From Nitrosococcus wardiae (GTDB lineage: Bacteria > Pseudomonadota > Gammaproteobacteria > Nitrosococcales > Nitrosococcaceae), in NCBI RefSeq assembly GCF_004421105.1, contig NZ_CP038033.1:3801659-3865658 (forward strand): 64,000 nucleotides of DNA, written 5' to 3'. Shown one piece after another: positions 35,615-42,402 of this stretch (its first letter is position 1; each line of letters starts with the position of its first letter). The notes under the pieces were generated by a model. The model made no database searches. It was not told the origin of the DNA and saw only the letters and a program-made list of their open reading frames with translations. Both the position numbers and the translations under genes were made by a program.

Positions 35615-35930
35615 CCTCATACGCAAAGGCGCGATGGGCTTCTTTATTCTCCAGACTAAAGTGTCGACCTAAACGGGAAATGCTGTAAATATTGCTACCT
35701 TGATGGTTGCCATTACGCCGCCTTTTGATCGCAATATAACCCTCAGCCTCTAGGGACTTGATATGCTTAATCACAGCCCTGCGCGACATTCCGCATTTCT
35801 CGGCAACACCTTCATAACCCGGCCAGCAAGTTCCTTCCCCATCGGCATGATCGGCAATCGCAAGCAAAACCAGTTTCTCTCCTGGTTTCAGCGGTTGCTC
35901 CCATGCCCATGAAATGGCTTTAACACTCAT
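35562..35930 (-). pseudogene. Helix-turn-helix phage protein, 3' end replaced by IS630
   Basis: The N-terminal ~108 residues are genuine. GEKLVLLAIADHADGEGTCW and YEGVAEKCGMSRRAVIKHIK match the winged HTH_36 fold of phage replication/regulatory proteins. After FAYE the frame reads through the end of the IS630 element, giving an artificial tail. It starts at ATG 35930, 20 bases after the small membrane gene. It may still bind DNA. Confidence 0.75.
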
Positions 35931-35949
35931 AATTTATCTCTCACGATGC

Positions 35950-36090
35950 CTAATTGCCGCGCCCGTGCCTGGACCTCAACAGCTTCCAAACCCACGCACA
36001 AAGCCCTACCACGCCAATAACGGCAACGGCCTTCACGCCCCATAACATGGCGCCCTCAACAATCGCTTCTTGTATGCCCATGTGGCCCAT
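35950..36090 (-). CDS. Small single-helix membrane protein (phage region)
   Basis: A 46-residue gene from ATG 36090, with GAGGAC upstream. It reads MGHMGIQEAIVEGAML, then a hydrophobic helix (AVAVIGVVGLCAWVW) and a basic end LLRSRHGRGN. Tightly packed between same-strand genes (20 and 8 bases). I do not recognise a family. Confidence 0.55.
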   Translation of the reverse strand: MGHMGIQEAIVEGAMLWGVKAVAVIGVVGLCAWVWKLLRSRHGRGN

Positions 36091-36098
36091 ATTCGTCC

Positions 36099-36458
36099 TC
36101 AAAAAATCAGCCTAAAAACAACTCCCCAAAACAAAGCGCAGCCCAACAGCAGCGCCAGTAAATTTCGTTTTTCCTCTCGGTCCCTCGCCGCCTGTACGGG
36201 CCTCCTCCGCTCCCGGGTCTCCTCGATACGCTTATCCCAGCCTTCAGCGAACTCCCGGCGCGCGATGTCGTTCAGGTTGGGCCCGAACACATAAGAAGCC
36301 CGCATTCCCGAATGGGGTCGCTCGGAATGGGGTAAAATGTCTCGCCACATCCCCTCCTGCCATTGCTTGCAGACGGTGTAACCGACTTGGCACATGAAGT
36401 CGTTGCGTCGAGTGTCGAGGGTGGGCGGGTCAACGAGGTGATGGTCTGCTAATAGCAT
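36099..36458 (-). CDS. Hypothetical phage protein with C-terminal membrane helix
   Basis: The 119-residue product from ATG 36458 (AGGAGG upstream) starts MLLADHHLVDPPTLDTRRND. It has a charged middle (FAEGWDKRIEETRERRRP) and ends in a hydrophobic helix LLALLLGCALFWGVVFRLIF. Its ribosome site overlaps the end of the rha gene, so they are probably co-translated. Function unknown. Confidence 0.6.
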   Translation of the reverse strand: MLLADHHLVDPPTLDTRRNDFMCQVGYTVCKQWQEGMWRDILPHSERPHSGMRASYVFGPNLNDIARREFAEGWDKRIEETRERRRPVQAARDREEKRNLLALLLGCALFWGVVFRLIF

Positions 36459-36475
36459 TTCTTTTCCTCCTGGAA

Positions 36476-37177
36476 TCATTGAGTCAGCTTGGCAATGTTG
36501 TTACTTTCAATTGCTGGACGCCCCAGAATTGTTGCTAACTCCTCTACCTTGGCTATGGCGATTTTGTAGATATCCGTGTAGTGAGCGCCTGTCTCCATCC
36601 CTTCGGCGATGTGCTTCTGGGCAATGAACTCGGCGGTTGCCAGCTGATTGAGTTCTAGGCTCGATAAGCGCTCACGAAATCCCTTCCACTTTCCGCCCTG
36701 CTCCAACATGAACAGCGCTTTGTAAGTGCCCTTGGTGATGTTGGTGTAATAGAACCGGGCGTTTTTGCTGCCCTGGGATTCGGCGTAAGAGACAAACCTT
36801 TGGATAGTGTCGGTGACTTCACGGCGGGCGAGCTTTCCTTGCTCACGAGCAATCTTCCAAAGCTTGGCATCCAACTCCGGGGTTAATTGCCCAGCTTCGA
36901 GCTCTAACCAGCGATCAACAATCGCCGCTCTCAATTTGGCGTTGTAGCCGCTGACTAAAATCATGCATTCCCTTTTGGGGAGGTGATAGCAAGGCTCTTT
37001 CCTTGCTCCACCCCGGGGCCCTTTTACCTGGTATGTGCCACCAAATTTGGAGGCACATAAAATTCCCTGCTTATCAATCTCCTTAATATCCCTCATCACA
37101 TGGCCATGCTGCTTCTTGCACAGCTTGGCAATCTCAAGGGAACTCATCGTCAAATGGGTTCTGGTTAATTCTTTCAC
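36476..37177 (-). CDS. Phage regulatory protein, Rha family
   Basis: The 233-residue protein has an N-terminal Rha domain: MSSLEIAKLCKKQHGHVMRDIKEI, the YHLPKRECMILVSGYNAKLRAAIVDRW stretch and LELEAGQ. A C-terminal half of ~130 residues is helical. Rha-type proteins regulate phage growth. It follows a strong hairpin/terminator (37192-37227) in the phage leftward operon, which suggests control by attenuation or antitermination. Confidence 0.88.
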   Translation of the reverse strand: MKELTRTHLTMSSLEIAKLCKKQHGHVMRDIKEIDKQGILCASKFGGTYQVKGPRGGARKEPCYHLPKRECMILVSGYNAKLRAAIVDRWLELEAGQLTPELDAKLWKIAREQGKLARREVTDTIQRFVSYAESQGSKNARFYYTNITKGTYKALFMLEQGGKWKGFRERLSSLELNQLATAEFIAQKHIAEGMETGAHYTDIYKIAIAKVEELATILGRPAIESNNIAKLTQ

Positions 37178-37294
37178 CTACACCCCTCCACAAAAAAAAC
37201 GGGCCTGGCCACTCCTGCCAAGCCCAAAGGTCCCGTCGGTGTCCCCGGCATTGCCGCCCCGGGGATGGCGGTGAGTAATCTGTAATCTGTTCAT
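37178..37294 (-). CDS. Small ORF coupled to CII-like gene (doubtful)
   Basis: The 38-residue frame begins at an ATG overlapping the preceding TGA (ATGA at 37291-37294). It reads MNRLQITHRHPRGGNAGD, then GLGRSGQARFFCGGV. The DNA is dominated by GC palindromes and contains the terminator at 37192-37227, so the conserved unit may be a regulatory RNA instead. Confidence 0.3.
   Translation of the reverse strand: MNRLQITHRHPRGGNAGDTDGTFGLGRSGQARFFCGGV
37192..37227 (-). terminator. Intrinsic terminator/attenuator upstream of rha
   Basis: On the minus strand GGGCTTGGCAGGAGTGGCCA, then GGCCCG and eight Ts. It lies between the CII-like gene and rha and would reduce read-through into rha. Confidence 0.75.
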
Positions 37295-37572
37295 CCGAGC
37301 GCCTTCCTCGCCAACGTGCGCATGGCTTCGTATTCCTCCCTGGGCACACTGACCATATCCCCTTCCCTCTCGATGACCTCGTAGCCTATGGCGCAGAGAA
37401 AAGGCACCACCTTGCCCAACGTCAACCCCGACTGGCTGGAGACTATCCGGTTGACTTGGCTGTCGCTCAAGCCCGTGCGCTCCGAGATGACGTTCTGGCG
37501 AGTCATGGCGATCCGGCGCAGCAAATCCGCCTCGGTAATAAATCCCGCGCGATCCCCTGTCATCCCCCCCAT
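37291..37572 (-). CDS. CII-like phage transcriptional regulator
   Basis: The 93-residue protein reads LLRRIAMTRQNVISERTGLSD and QVNRIVSSQSGLTLGKVVPF, a short helix-turn-helix of the lambda CII type, followed by VIEREGDMVSVPREEYEAM. The position just after the cro-like gene on the early operon is that of cII in lambda. It overlaps the cro-like gene by 13 bases. Confidence 0.75.
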   Translation of the reverse strand: MGGMTGDRAGFITEADLLRRIAMTRQNVISERTGLSDSQVNRIVSSQSGLTLGKVVPFLCAIGYEVIEREGDMVSVPREEYEAMRTLARKALG

Positions 37573-37991
37573 CCATGGGCTTTAATTCGTGCGTGTGAAA
37601 CATCAGGAGACTCCAATGACTTGCGTTCAAACTGCCCACACTGCCGCTCAATATCCCAGGCATAGCCCCGCTCGTCTTTGGCCAGGCATTCGACGTGGAC
37701 CCCGCCATGGACAAGCCAGGGCTTGGCGTGGCGGCAGTGCTGGCAGGTGGGAGTCATGCGGCTTGGTCTCTGGAACGCTGGTAGAAAGTGATCGAGAATG
37801 TCATTGAAAGACAGTTGCCCGTTGCTAGCCTCTGCCAAGCCCTTCAGCAACGGGGGCCTAGGAACTCTGCGTGGCGGCTTAGAAATCAAGTGCACGCGGA
37901 TGTAGTACGCGGTTGTTCCAGCCCGCTTGGCATATTCTTCTTGCGCATCTCCAGGCAGACCCAAGAAAAATTGTCTGAATTTAGTATCCAT
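37560..37991 (-). CDS. Cro/YdaS-like early phage regulator with zinc-ribbon tail
   Basis: The 143-residue protein has an N-terminal HTH (FRQFFLGLPGDAQEEYAKRAG, then TTAYYIRVHLISKPPRRVPRP). Its C-terminal half has CQHCRHAKPWLVHGGVHVEC and a later RQCGQF, a Cys4-like zinc site. It is divergent from the cI-like gene, with palindromic operators between them (38002-38064), as in lambdoid cro. The fusion with a Cys-rich tail is less common. Confidence 0.7.
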   Translation of the reverse strand: MDTKFRQFFLGLPGDAQEEYAKRAGTTAYYIRVHLISKPPRRVPRPPLLKGLAEASNGQLSFNDILDHFLPAFQRPSRMTPTCQHCRHAKPWLVHGGVHVECLAKDERGYAWDIERQCGQFERKSLESPDVSHARIKAHGWGG

Positions 37992-38001
37992 AGAGAGATA
38001 A

Positions 38002-38064
38002 ATTACTGAAATGGTAATTCATAGTCAACAAATATTACCAAAGAGAGCATTTACCAAAAAGGTA
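38002..38064. promoter_or_regulatory. Phage switch operator region
   Basis: Palindromes lie between the divergent cro- and cI-like genes: ATTACTGAAATGGTAAT (38002-38018) and TACCAAAAAGGTA (38052-38064), with a further ATTACC at 38034-38039. The same 17-mer, with two changes, recurs in the promoter at 42318-42334. These are probably the binding sites of the repressor and Cro. Confidence 0.75.
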
Positions 38065-38088
38065 GTTGTCCTGTTAGATAGGCACATG

Positions 38089-38688
38089 GATGTGTACGAA
38101 GTCCGCCGGATAAATGCCAGGATGCTATCAGCGATAGCAGGAGGCCCAGTTGCGTTCGGAGAACAGCTGGATAAACCTCAGTCTTTGGTAAGTAGATGGA
38201 TCGGGGAAACAAAAAGCCCGAAGAATATTGGCAATAATGCGGCGCGAGAGATTGAGGGTGCTTTCAGTAAACCGCACGGCTGGCTAGATCAAAAGCACCA
38301 GCAGTTATGGGCGCAGCATGGGGTTGGCCCAAAAGCTCGGGTCAGGCGAAAGGAGGATGGCGAAGAAGAGGGAGAGGTTGTTTACCTGCCTCAGAACGTT
38401 ATTCGTCTAGCCCAGGCTATTGCAGAGGCACCGCCAGAAAGAATTAAGGCGATGCTAACCCTGCTTGGGATAGACAAAAAATTAAGCGAGAAAATTAAGG
38501 AGGTTGCGCCTGATCGCCGTAACCATTCAAGTGACAGACGGAAAAATGTCCATGAAGTGGACTTTGAGCGCAGGAGTGGACTAGACCGTAGAGACGATGA
38601 AGGTGTAATCCTTGGCCCTGGAGAATCCTTGGAGGACATTTTTGGAGAAGAAGACGGTCAGCAAAGCCAAAATAACGACTTTGAATGA
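38089..38688 (+). CDS. CI-like phage repressor without peptidase domain
   Basis: About 199 residues from ATG 38089 (MDVYEVRRINARMLSAIAGG). The HTH core AFGEQLDKPQSLVSRWIGE and IGNNAAREIEGAFSKPHGWLD is typical of CI-like repressors. In place of an S24 autoproteolysis domain, it has a charged ~110-residue tail with repeats of DRR (PDRRNHSSDRRKN, GLDRRDD). It is divergent from the cro-like gene. An in-frame ATG at 38011 would place coding over the operators and is less likely. Confidence 0.78.
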   Translation, partial: DVYEVRRINARMLSAIAGGPVAFGEQLDKPQSLVSRWIGETKSPKNIGNNAAREIEGAFSKPHGWLDQKHQQLWAQHGVGPKARVRRKEDGEEEGEVVYLPQNVIRLAQAIAEAPPERIKAMLTLLGIDKKLSEKIKEVAPDRRNHSSDRRKNVHEVDFERRSGLDRRDDEGVILGPGESLEDIFGEEDGQQSQNNDFE

Positions 38689-38690
38689 GC

Positions 38691-38909
38691 AACATAGATC
38701 AGAAGGAACCGTTGATACCCTAAAAAAACTTCTTAAAGCTGCAGAACAGGGGCGTATTATAGGAATTGCTTTTATTAGGAGTTGCGAGAGGGCGACGAGT
38801 AGTGAAGGGTTGGTCCGGCTATGCTGGGCAAGACCCCAATTTTGCCCTGGGCGCTCTCCGGCAGCTTGATCAAGAGCTATTAATGCATGCCAGGAGAAAG
38901 AGACAATAA
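38691..38909 (+). pseudogene. Small phage protein, frameshifted
   Basis: One frame reads TVDTLKKLLKAAEQGRIIGIAFI and the +1 frame continues GWSGYAGQDPNFALGALRQLDQ. Together they parallel the intact gene at 39010-39210 (LRYLEDRVRSGECVGIAFAA... GYAGAVTKQPEMATGTLSAL). So this is a paralogue broken by one base near 38810. The start codon is unclear. Confidence 0.6.
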
Positions 38910-39009
38910 GGGCGCGCTTGAGGGGAATTATGATGTCTGAGAATGACCAAAAAGATCTGAAGATCACCAAGAAATTTAATGGCAAATACGAAAAATCACC
39001 TCCAATGAT

Positions 39010-39210
39010 ATGATCGCGGCACTTCGTTACCTGGAGGACAGGGTCCGCTCAGGTGAGTGCGTGGGTATTGCTTTTGCAGCTATTTACAAAGGAGAGCGAA
39101 CTGCGCGCGGGTATGCCGGTGCCGTTACAAAACAGCCCGAAATGGCCACGGGCACCTTATCAGCATTGACATACGATATCCTTGAGGATACGAGGGGAGA
39201 GATGGAGTAA
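39010..39210 (+). CDS. Small phage-region protein, function unknown
   Basis: The 66-residue product reads MIAALRYLEDRVRSGECVGI, then GERTARGYAGAVTKQPEM. Similar small proteins sit in many prophage early operons; no function is known to me. A broken paralogue precedes it. A stop lies upstream in frame, so the ATG at 39010 is close to the only choice. Confidence 0.6.
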   Translation: MIAALRYLEDRVRSGECVGIAFAAIYKGERTARGYAGAVTKQPEMATGTLSALTYDILEDTRGEME

Positions 39211-39270
39211 TATCCTCATAATCCAATTCTAAGACAGTCAGAGTCCGGCGCCACAAAGCGCCGAGGGCGG

Positions 39271-39513
39271 GTGGTGAAGGGATTGCAAGAACAGAGCCCG
39301 CGGGGGCTTTTGTTTTATTCACAGCTGCTGATAATAGATCCCTTTAAAGAGAAGGGGGAGTATATACTCCACTCCCTGGAAGAGCTACTCAGCAAATCCA
39401 AGTTCCCGGATTGCACGCACTACCCAGGGGAAAGCGCGGCTGATTTCCTGCTAGAGGGAATTAAACGGGAAATGAACGGGATTTTGAATAAACTGGAAGA
39501 GGCGGAGGATTAA
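39271..39513 (+). CDS. Small hypothetical phage-region protein
   Basis: 80 residues if GTG 39271 is used. The credible part is the latter ~60: DPFKEKGEYILHSLEELLSK, then GIKREMNGILNKLEEAED, charged and helical. A hairpin (GAGCCCGCGGGGGCTTTT, 39294-39311) lies inside the first codons, so a TTG near 39310 may be the true start. It is four bases before the next gene. Confidence 0.5.
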   Translation: MVKGLQEQSPRGLLFYSQLLIIDPFKEKGEYILHSLEELLSKSKFPDCTHYPGESAADFLLEGIKREMNGILNKLEEAED

Positions 39514-39516
39514 ATC

Positions 39517-39726
39517 ATGCAAGTATCGGTGAAAGTGTTAGAGGATAGGGTTAGGAGAGCATTGGCGCTTGACGGTGAAATGCTGCACAAGAACCCCAAA
39601 GGGCACTTGAAGCTAGGAGAATATTACATAACTGATGAGAATAATTTTGTTATAGCAAGCAATTGCATAATTGATGAATTGGCCGAGGATCTTGCGGTTT
39701 TGAGGACAGGAGAGACGATAGAGTAA
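39517..39726 (+). CDS. Small hypothetical phage-region protein
   Basis: A 69-residue frame: MQVSVKVLEDRVRRALALDG, then YYITDENNFVIASNCIIDEL. It starts three bases after the previous stop and is followed by a terminator (39741-39772). No recognised family. Confidence 0.5.
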   Translation: MQVSVKVLEDRVRRALALDGEMLHKNPKGHLKLGEYYITDENNFVIASNCIIDELAEDLAVLRTGETIE

Positions 39727-39740
39727 GTTTAACCCACATA

Positions 39741-39772
39741 CCCCGCTATGGTCCCGCCCTGGCGGGGTTTTC
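39741..39772 (+). terminator. Intrinsic terminator, repeated motif 1
   Basis: CCCCGC-TATGGTCCCGCCCTG-GCGGGG followed by TTTTC. Nearly the same sequence is at 40131-40165, so the two terminators are duplicates. Confidence 0.8.
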
Positions 39773-39796
39773 AATTATAAGACGGAGGGTTAATAG

Positions 39797-40120
39797 GTGA
39801 TTACAGATATATCCACACGGATAAACCAAAAGCGTGAGTCAGAAAAGCGCTACGAGCAACAGCGTAGCCATGAAGATTTGATGGCGAAAATAACGCTAAC
39901 TGAGAAAACTATTCTAGTGCTAGATGATTTGTTAGGCAGCAATCAAGATATTCACCTTGCGAGGACAAAGATCAACAAAATGTCTAAAAAGTTTGAAGGT
40001 TTTGGGTCAGTCTATCGATGCCCGGATGATATCAAGGGGGCCTTTCTGAGGGTTGCTATTCAAGAAGAGAAAAACCGCTTGGAGGTTATGAAAAGAGAGT
40101 TAGCCGAGACGGAAGCCTAA
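39797..40120 (+). CDS. Hypothetical coiled-coil phage-region protein
   Basis: The 107-residue product from GTG 39797 (GGAGGG upstream) is rich in Lys/Glu: NQKRESEKRYEQQRSHEDLM, then KITLTEKTILVLDDLLGSNQ. It is probably helical. It stands between two copies of the same terminator, as a separate transcription unit or module. No family recognised. Confidence 0.5.
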   Translation: MITDISTRINQKRESEKRYEQQRSHEDLMAKITLTEKTILVLDDLLGSNQDIHLARTKINKMSKKFEGFGSVYRCPDDIKGAFLRVAIQEEKNRLEVMKRELAETEA

Positions 40121-40130
40121 AACCCACACG

Positions 40131-40165
40131 CCCCGCTACGGTTCGCCCTGGCGGGGGTTTCTTTT
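40131..40165 (+). terminator. Intrinsic terminator, repeated motif 2
   Basis: CCCCGC-TACGGTTCGCCCTG-GCGGGG followed by GTTTCTTTT, a duplicate of 39741-39772 with few changes. Confidence 0.8.
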
Positions 40166-40176
40166 GTAGAGGTACC

Positions 40177-40732
40177 ATGAAGAAAACACTAGCCTTGTTT
40201 CTATTTCTCCCCCTTACTACCCTAGCCGACTAGCCGAGATCGACACACCCGAGAAGCGGCAGCCCTACGGCACCCGCTCCCGGCAGGTCCTTTCCGACTT
40301 AGCCTTTAAGAAGCAAGCCCGCGTGGAGGTGCAGGATGTGGACCGCTATGGGCGCACCGTGGGCCGGGTATATGTGGGTGATATCTATGTGAATAGAGAG
40401 ATGATACGCCAGGGCGCTGCCTGGGTATATCGGCAATACCTACAGGATAGGACATTGCTAGAGGTAGAGGCAGAAGCTAGATCGGCTAAGCGTGGCCTGT
40501 GGTCCCTGCCCGAGGCGCAACGGGTACCGCCTTGGGAATGGCGGCGGCAAGGTAAGAAGCAAAGGGCATCACCCCAGCTCCAGAAATCATCACAGACCTC
40601 CACCTGTGGTGCCAAGCGCTATTGCAAGCAGATGGCACATTGCGCGGAGGCCCGGTTTTACTTGGACAGTGTGGCCTCACCAGGTTGGATGGCGATGGGG
40701 ACGGAGTGCCGTGTGAGGCGCTATGTAGGTAA
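40177..40732 (+). pseudogene. Thermonuclease (SNase)-Excalibur protein, decayed
   Basis: A signal peptide KKTLALFLFLPLTTLAD is followed at once by a stop. In the next frame LAEIDTPEKRQPYGTRSRQV, RYGRTVGRVYV and GLWSLPEAQRVPPWEWRR are an SNase core that lacks its first ~35 residues. The C-terminal Excalibur calcium motif appears only in a third frame (CGLTRLDGDGDGVPCEALC), one base off near 40668. The 8-mer CTAGCCGA occurs twice in tandem at the N-terminal break. It is non-functional as written. Confidence 0.8.
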
Positions 40733-40738
40733 TAAGCT

Positions 40739-40927
40739 ATGAGAAAACCATGGAGAAATATTATTGGGTGGACGGTCTTATCGGCAGTAGCAATAGCAGC
40801 CAGTCAGGAAGTTTTATATAAAACAGTAGCCCGTGTTGGAGAGAGAATGGGGGAACACGCTATTGAAAATGCCCGTCGCATTCAGTCTCAGGCGCAACAG
40901 GCTCTTGTCAGACCTCATAAAATTTAA
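40739..40927 (+). CDS. Small hypothetical membrane-anchored protein
   Basis: The 62-residue product begins MRKPWRNIIGWTVLSAVAIA, an N-terminal hydrophobic anchor, and has a helical amphipathic rest (ERMGEHAIENARRIQSQAQQ). It follows the nuclease remnant by six bases. Unknown function. Confidence 0.45.
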   Translation: MRKPWRNIIGWTVLSAVAIAASQEVLYKTVARVGERMGEHAIENARRIQSQAQQALVRPHKI

Positions 40928-40942
40928 CCTGTTGAACCTGCT

Positions 40943-41161
40943 ATGACAGATGCAGAGCGGTCAGAGGTGCGCCGCAAGGAAGAATTTGAGAATGCATTTA
41001 TGGCTGCTTATAAACCTCCTGAAGAATGTGAGCACTGGAAATCAGATAAGCATATGGTCGAGTGCGTGAACCATCGGATACGTGCTAGAAGAGCATTCCA
41101 GAAGGCATACAGCGCGGATCTCGAAATAGATGAGCGTATCAACAATAATTGGGTAAGATAG
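40943..41161 (+). CDS. Small hypothetical protein
   Basis: 72 residues: MTDAERSEVRRKEEFENAFM, then CEHWKSDKHMVECVNHRIRA. The two Cys/His pairs (CEHW, ECVNH) could be a metal site or CHCH-like helix pair. It converges with the hicAB genes. Family not recognised. Confidence 0.45.
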   Translation: MTDAERSEVRRKEEFENAFMAAYKPPEECEHWKSDKHMVECVNHRIRARRAFQKAYSADLEIDERINNNWVR

Positions 41162-41165
41162 GCTT

Positions 41166-41510
41166 TCACTTTGGACGGCTATCCTCGATATACTCCCGCA
41201 AAGCCTTAGCCACCAAATCATTGAGGCTCACATCCAACGCCGCCGCCTTTTCCTGAGCCCTGCGGTGTAAGTTTGGATCGATGCGCACGTTAAATTTGCC
41301 CGAGGCGGGCTTATCTGGCAGCTCTTCAAGCTCGGCGCACATCTGTAAATAGCCTTCCACGGCCTCCACAAAGCTGGCCTTAATTTCGGATACTGTTATG
41401 CCTTCATAGGTCACGATATCGTTGATATTGAGCACGCGCCCATGGAGCACATCATCCTCGGTGCTGTATTCCACACTCCCGTAATAACCTTTATGAAAAA
41501 GCCTGTTCAT
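41166..41510 (-). CDS. hicB: HicB-family antitoxin with ribbon-helix-helix domain
   Basis: About 114 residues. An N-terminal HicB domain (YYGSVEYSTEDDVLHGRVLN, then IVTYEGITVSEIKASFVEAV) is followed by a DNA-binding ribbon-helix-helix (SGKFNVRIDPNLHRRAQEKA, then LNDLVAKALREYI). This is the long HicB type that represses its own operon. It lies directly after hicA, toxin first. The ATG three bases into the longer frame is used. A perfect palindrome upstream of hicA is the likely operator. Confidence 0.92.
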   Translation of the reverse strand: MNRLFHKGYYGSVEYSTEDDVLHGRVLNINDIVTYEGITVSEIKASFVEAVEGYLQMCAELEELPDKPASGKFNVRIDPNLHRRAQEKAAALDVSLNDLVAKALREYIEDSRPK

Positions 41511-41514
41511 CAAC

Positions 41515-41790
41515 TTACCTCACTGTGGCCGGCGTGATGCCCGCTGCCTCTAACAAATGCCTAACCGCTTTGACTTGGTAGGCCTTGACCTCTTTATGAG
41601 GATGGGGGCGATGCAAATAAGCGCGCCGTTCGCCTAATACCAAGCGCACCGCCGAACCGCTCCCTCCTAACACTCTCCCACCGCAGGCCAGTATCAGCTG
41701 TTCAATATCCTGCCAGACAATCTGTAGATGGGGAGTTGGGCGAGCAAAGATAGCCTCAAGCGTTCGTTTTTGTTTCTTATTGAGCTTCAT
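41515..41790 (-). CDS. hicA: HicA-family toxin
   Basis: The 91-residue protein reads MKLNKKQKRTLEAIFARPTP, WQDIEQLILACGGRVLGGSGSAVRLVLG and LHRPHPHKEVKAYQVKAV, the HicA form that precedes a long HicB. The residues SGSAVR stand where GSH is in most HicA proteins, so the usual catalytic His is not at that place. HRPHPHKE offers others. Third hicA-type locus of the island. Confidence 0.85.
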   Translation of the reverse strand: MKLNKKQKRTLEAIFARPTPHLQIVWQDIEQLILACGGRVLGGSGSAVRLVLGERRAYLHRPHPHKEVKAYQVKAVRHLLEAAGITPATVR

Positions 41791-41802
41791 AGCACTGCTT
41801 AA

Positions 41803-41829
41803 ATTCAGTACTAAATTATAGTACTGAAT
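41803..41829. promoter_or_regulatory. Perfect palindrome upstream of hicA (likely HicB operator)
   Basis: ATTCAGTAC-TAAATTATA-GTACTGAAT has nine-base arms without mismatch, 13 bases upstream of the hicA start. The A/T-rich centre could also hold the -10 box. Self-repression by the RHH domain of HicB is the expected control. Confidence 0.75.
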
Positions 41830-41938
41830 AGAGGCTTTAACAAAACTCTACCCTCTAAACCCCTCACCCCCCTTCCCGGCCCGGTAGCGGCTAGGGTGAA
41901 CCCCTAGATATTGTGGAGCCTTAGAAGGTAAGTAGGCT

Positions 41939-42030
41939 GTCGCTAAATAGCGACCTAATACTAAATAGCGGTTTATGACTAAATAGCAGCACGATCTTAT
42001 TTAGTCTTTACTCGTAAACCGCTATTTAGT
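41939..42030. repeat. Nested palindrome/iteron-like array (ACTAAATAGCGG)
   Basis: The motif CTAAATAGCG occurs at 41942, 41961 and (variant) 41979 on the plus strand and inverted at 41998-42005 and 42021-42029. The outer arms ACTAAATAGCGGTTTA (41960-41975) and TAAACCGCTATTTAGT (42015-42030) are a perfect 16-bp inverted repeat. Within them ACTAAATA (41978-41985) pairs TATTTAGT (41998-42005). It could be a replication-initiator site or a phage regulatory hairpin. Confidence 0.75.
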
Positions 42031-42056
42031 ATGCGGCGTGGCTGGGGTGAGCCCGC

Positions 42057-42221
42057 TTAGACGGGCTCTATGGCTTGCCGGGTCTGTTTACGGATGCCCC
42101 AAGGTTCTAAGGCCCCTACCTTCTCCCAATTAGGATTAGGCTCGAGCACCACAGCTAGATAAAGCTGATCATTATTCTTGCTGGAAACGGCGCTTTCCTC
42201 TTCTTTTAATTCGGCGAGGAT
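42057..42221 (-). pseudogene. C-terminal remnant of an unknown protein
   Basis: An open frame without start reads ILAELKEEESAVSSKNNDQL, LAVVLEPNPNWEKVGAL and GIRKQTRQAIEPV, then TAA. The composition is clearly protein-like, but it is preceded by a stop, so only the end of a gene is left. It lies between the palindrome array and the phage promoter. Confidence 0.45.
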
Positions 42222-42294
42222 TTATTGAGCTTTAATTGAGAGATGTTTGGCTGAGGCCTAGTTGGGTGGAGTTGGCGTGTCTTTTTGCTCAATT

Positions 42295-42339
42295 ATTACC
42301 ATTTTAGTGTTGACAATATTACCATAACAGTAATAATCT
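42295..42339 (+). promoter_or_regulatory. Phage promoter with two repressor-operator sites
   Basis: TTGACA (42310-42315) and TAATCT (42334-42339), 18 bases apart, form a good sigma70 promoter. ATTACCATAACAGTAAT (42318-42334) is the complement of the switch operator at 38002 with two changes. ATTACCATTTTAGTGTT (42295-42311) matches its complement at 14 of 17 positions. The operon starting at 42403 is therefore likely under the cI-like repressor. Confidence 0.75.
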
Positions 42340-42402
42340 CTTCCTATCGACGCACCACAAAGACACCCGCCTGGCAGTAGCGTGCCTGGAAGGAGAAGAA
42401 AA

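Larger units (their letters stand above)
34584..35619 (+). mobile_element. IS630-family insertion sequence, copy 2
   Basis: TA at 34582-34583 and 35620-35621 bound a two-frame IS630 element; the inverted ends are weak. It separates the tail genes from the phage replication/regulation genes. Rejoining the flanks at TA would put a TAG stop right after Ala in the HTH gene on the right. Confidence 0.75.

Noticed and set aside
37178-37714. 178-residue open frame across the cro-like and CII-like genes
   Set aside because: Its first 140 codons are a shadow of two real genes in other frames; only the last 38 codons are considered, at low confidence.
41939-42030. Possible CRISPR array
   Set aside because: Repeat units are short, inverted as well as direct, and have no equal-length unique spacers; no cas genes are in the window.
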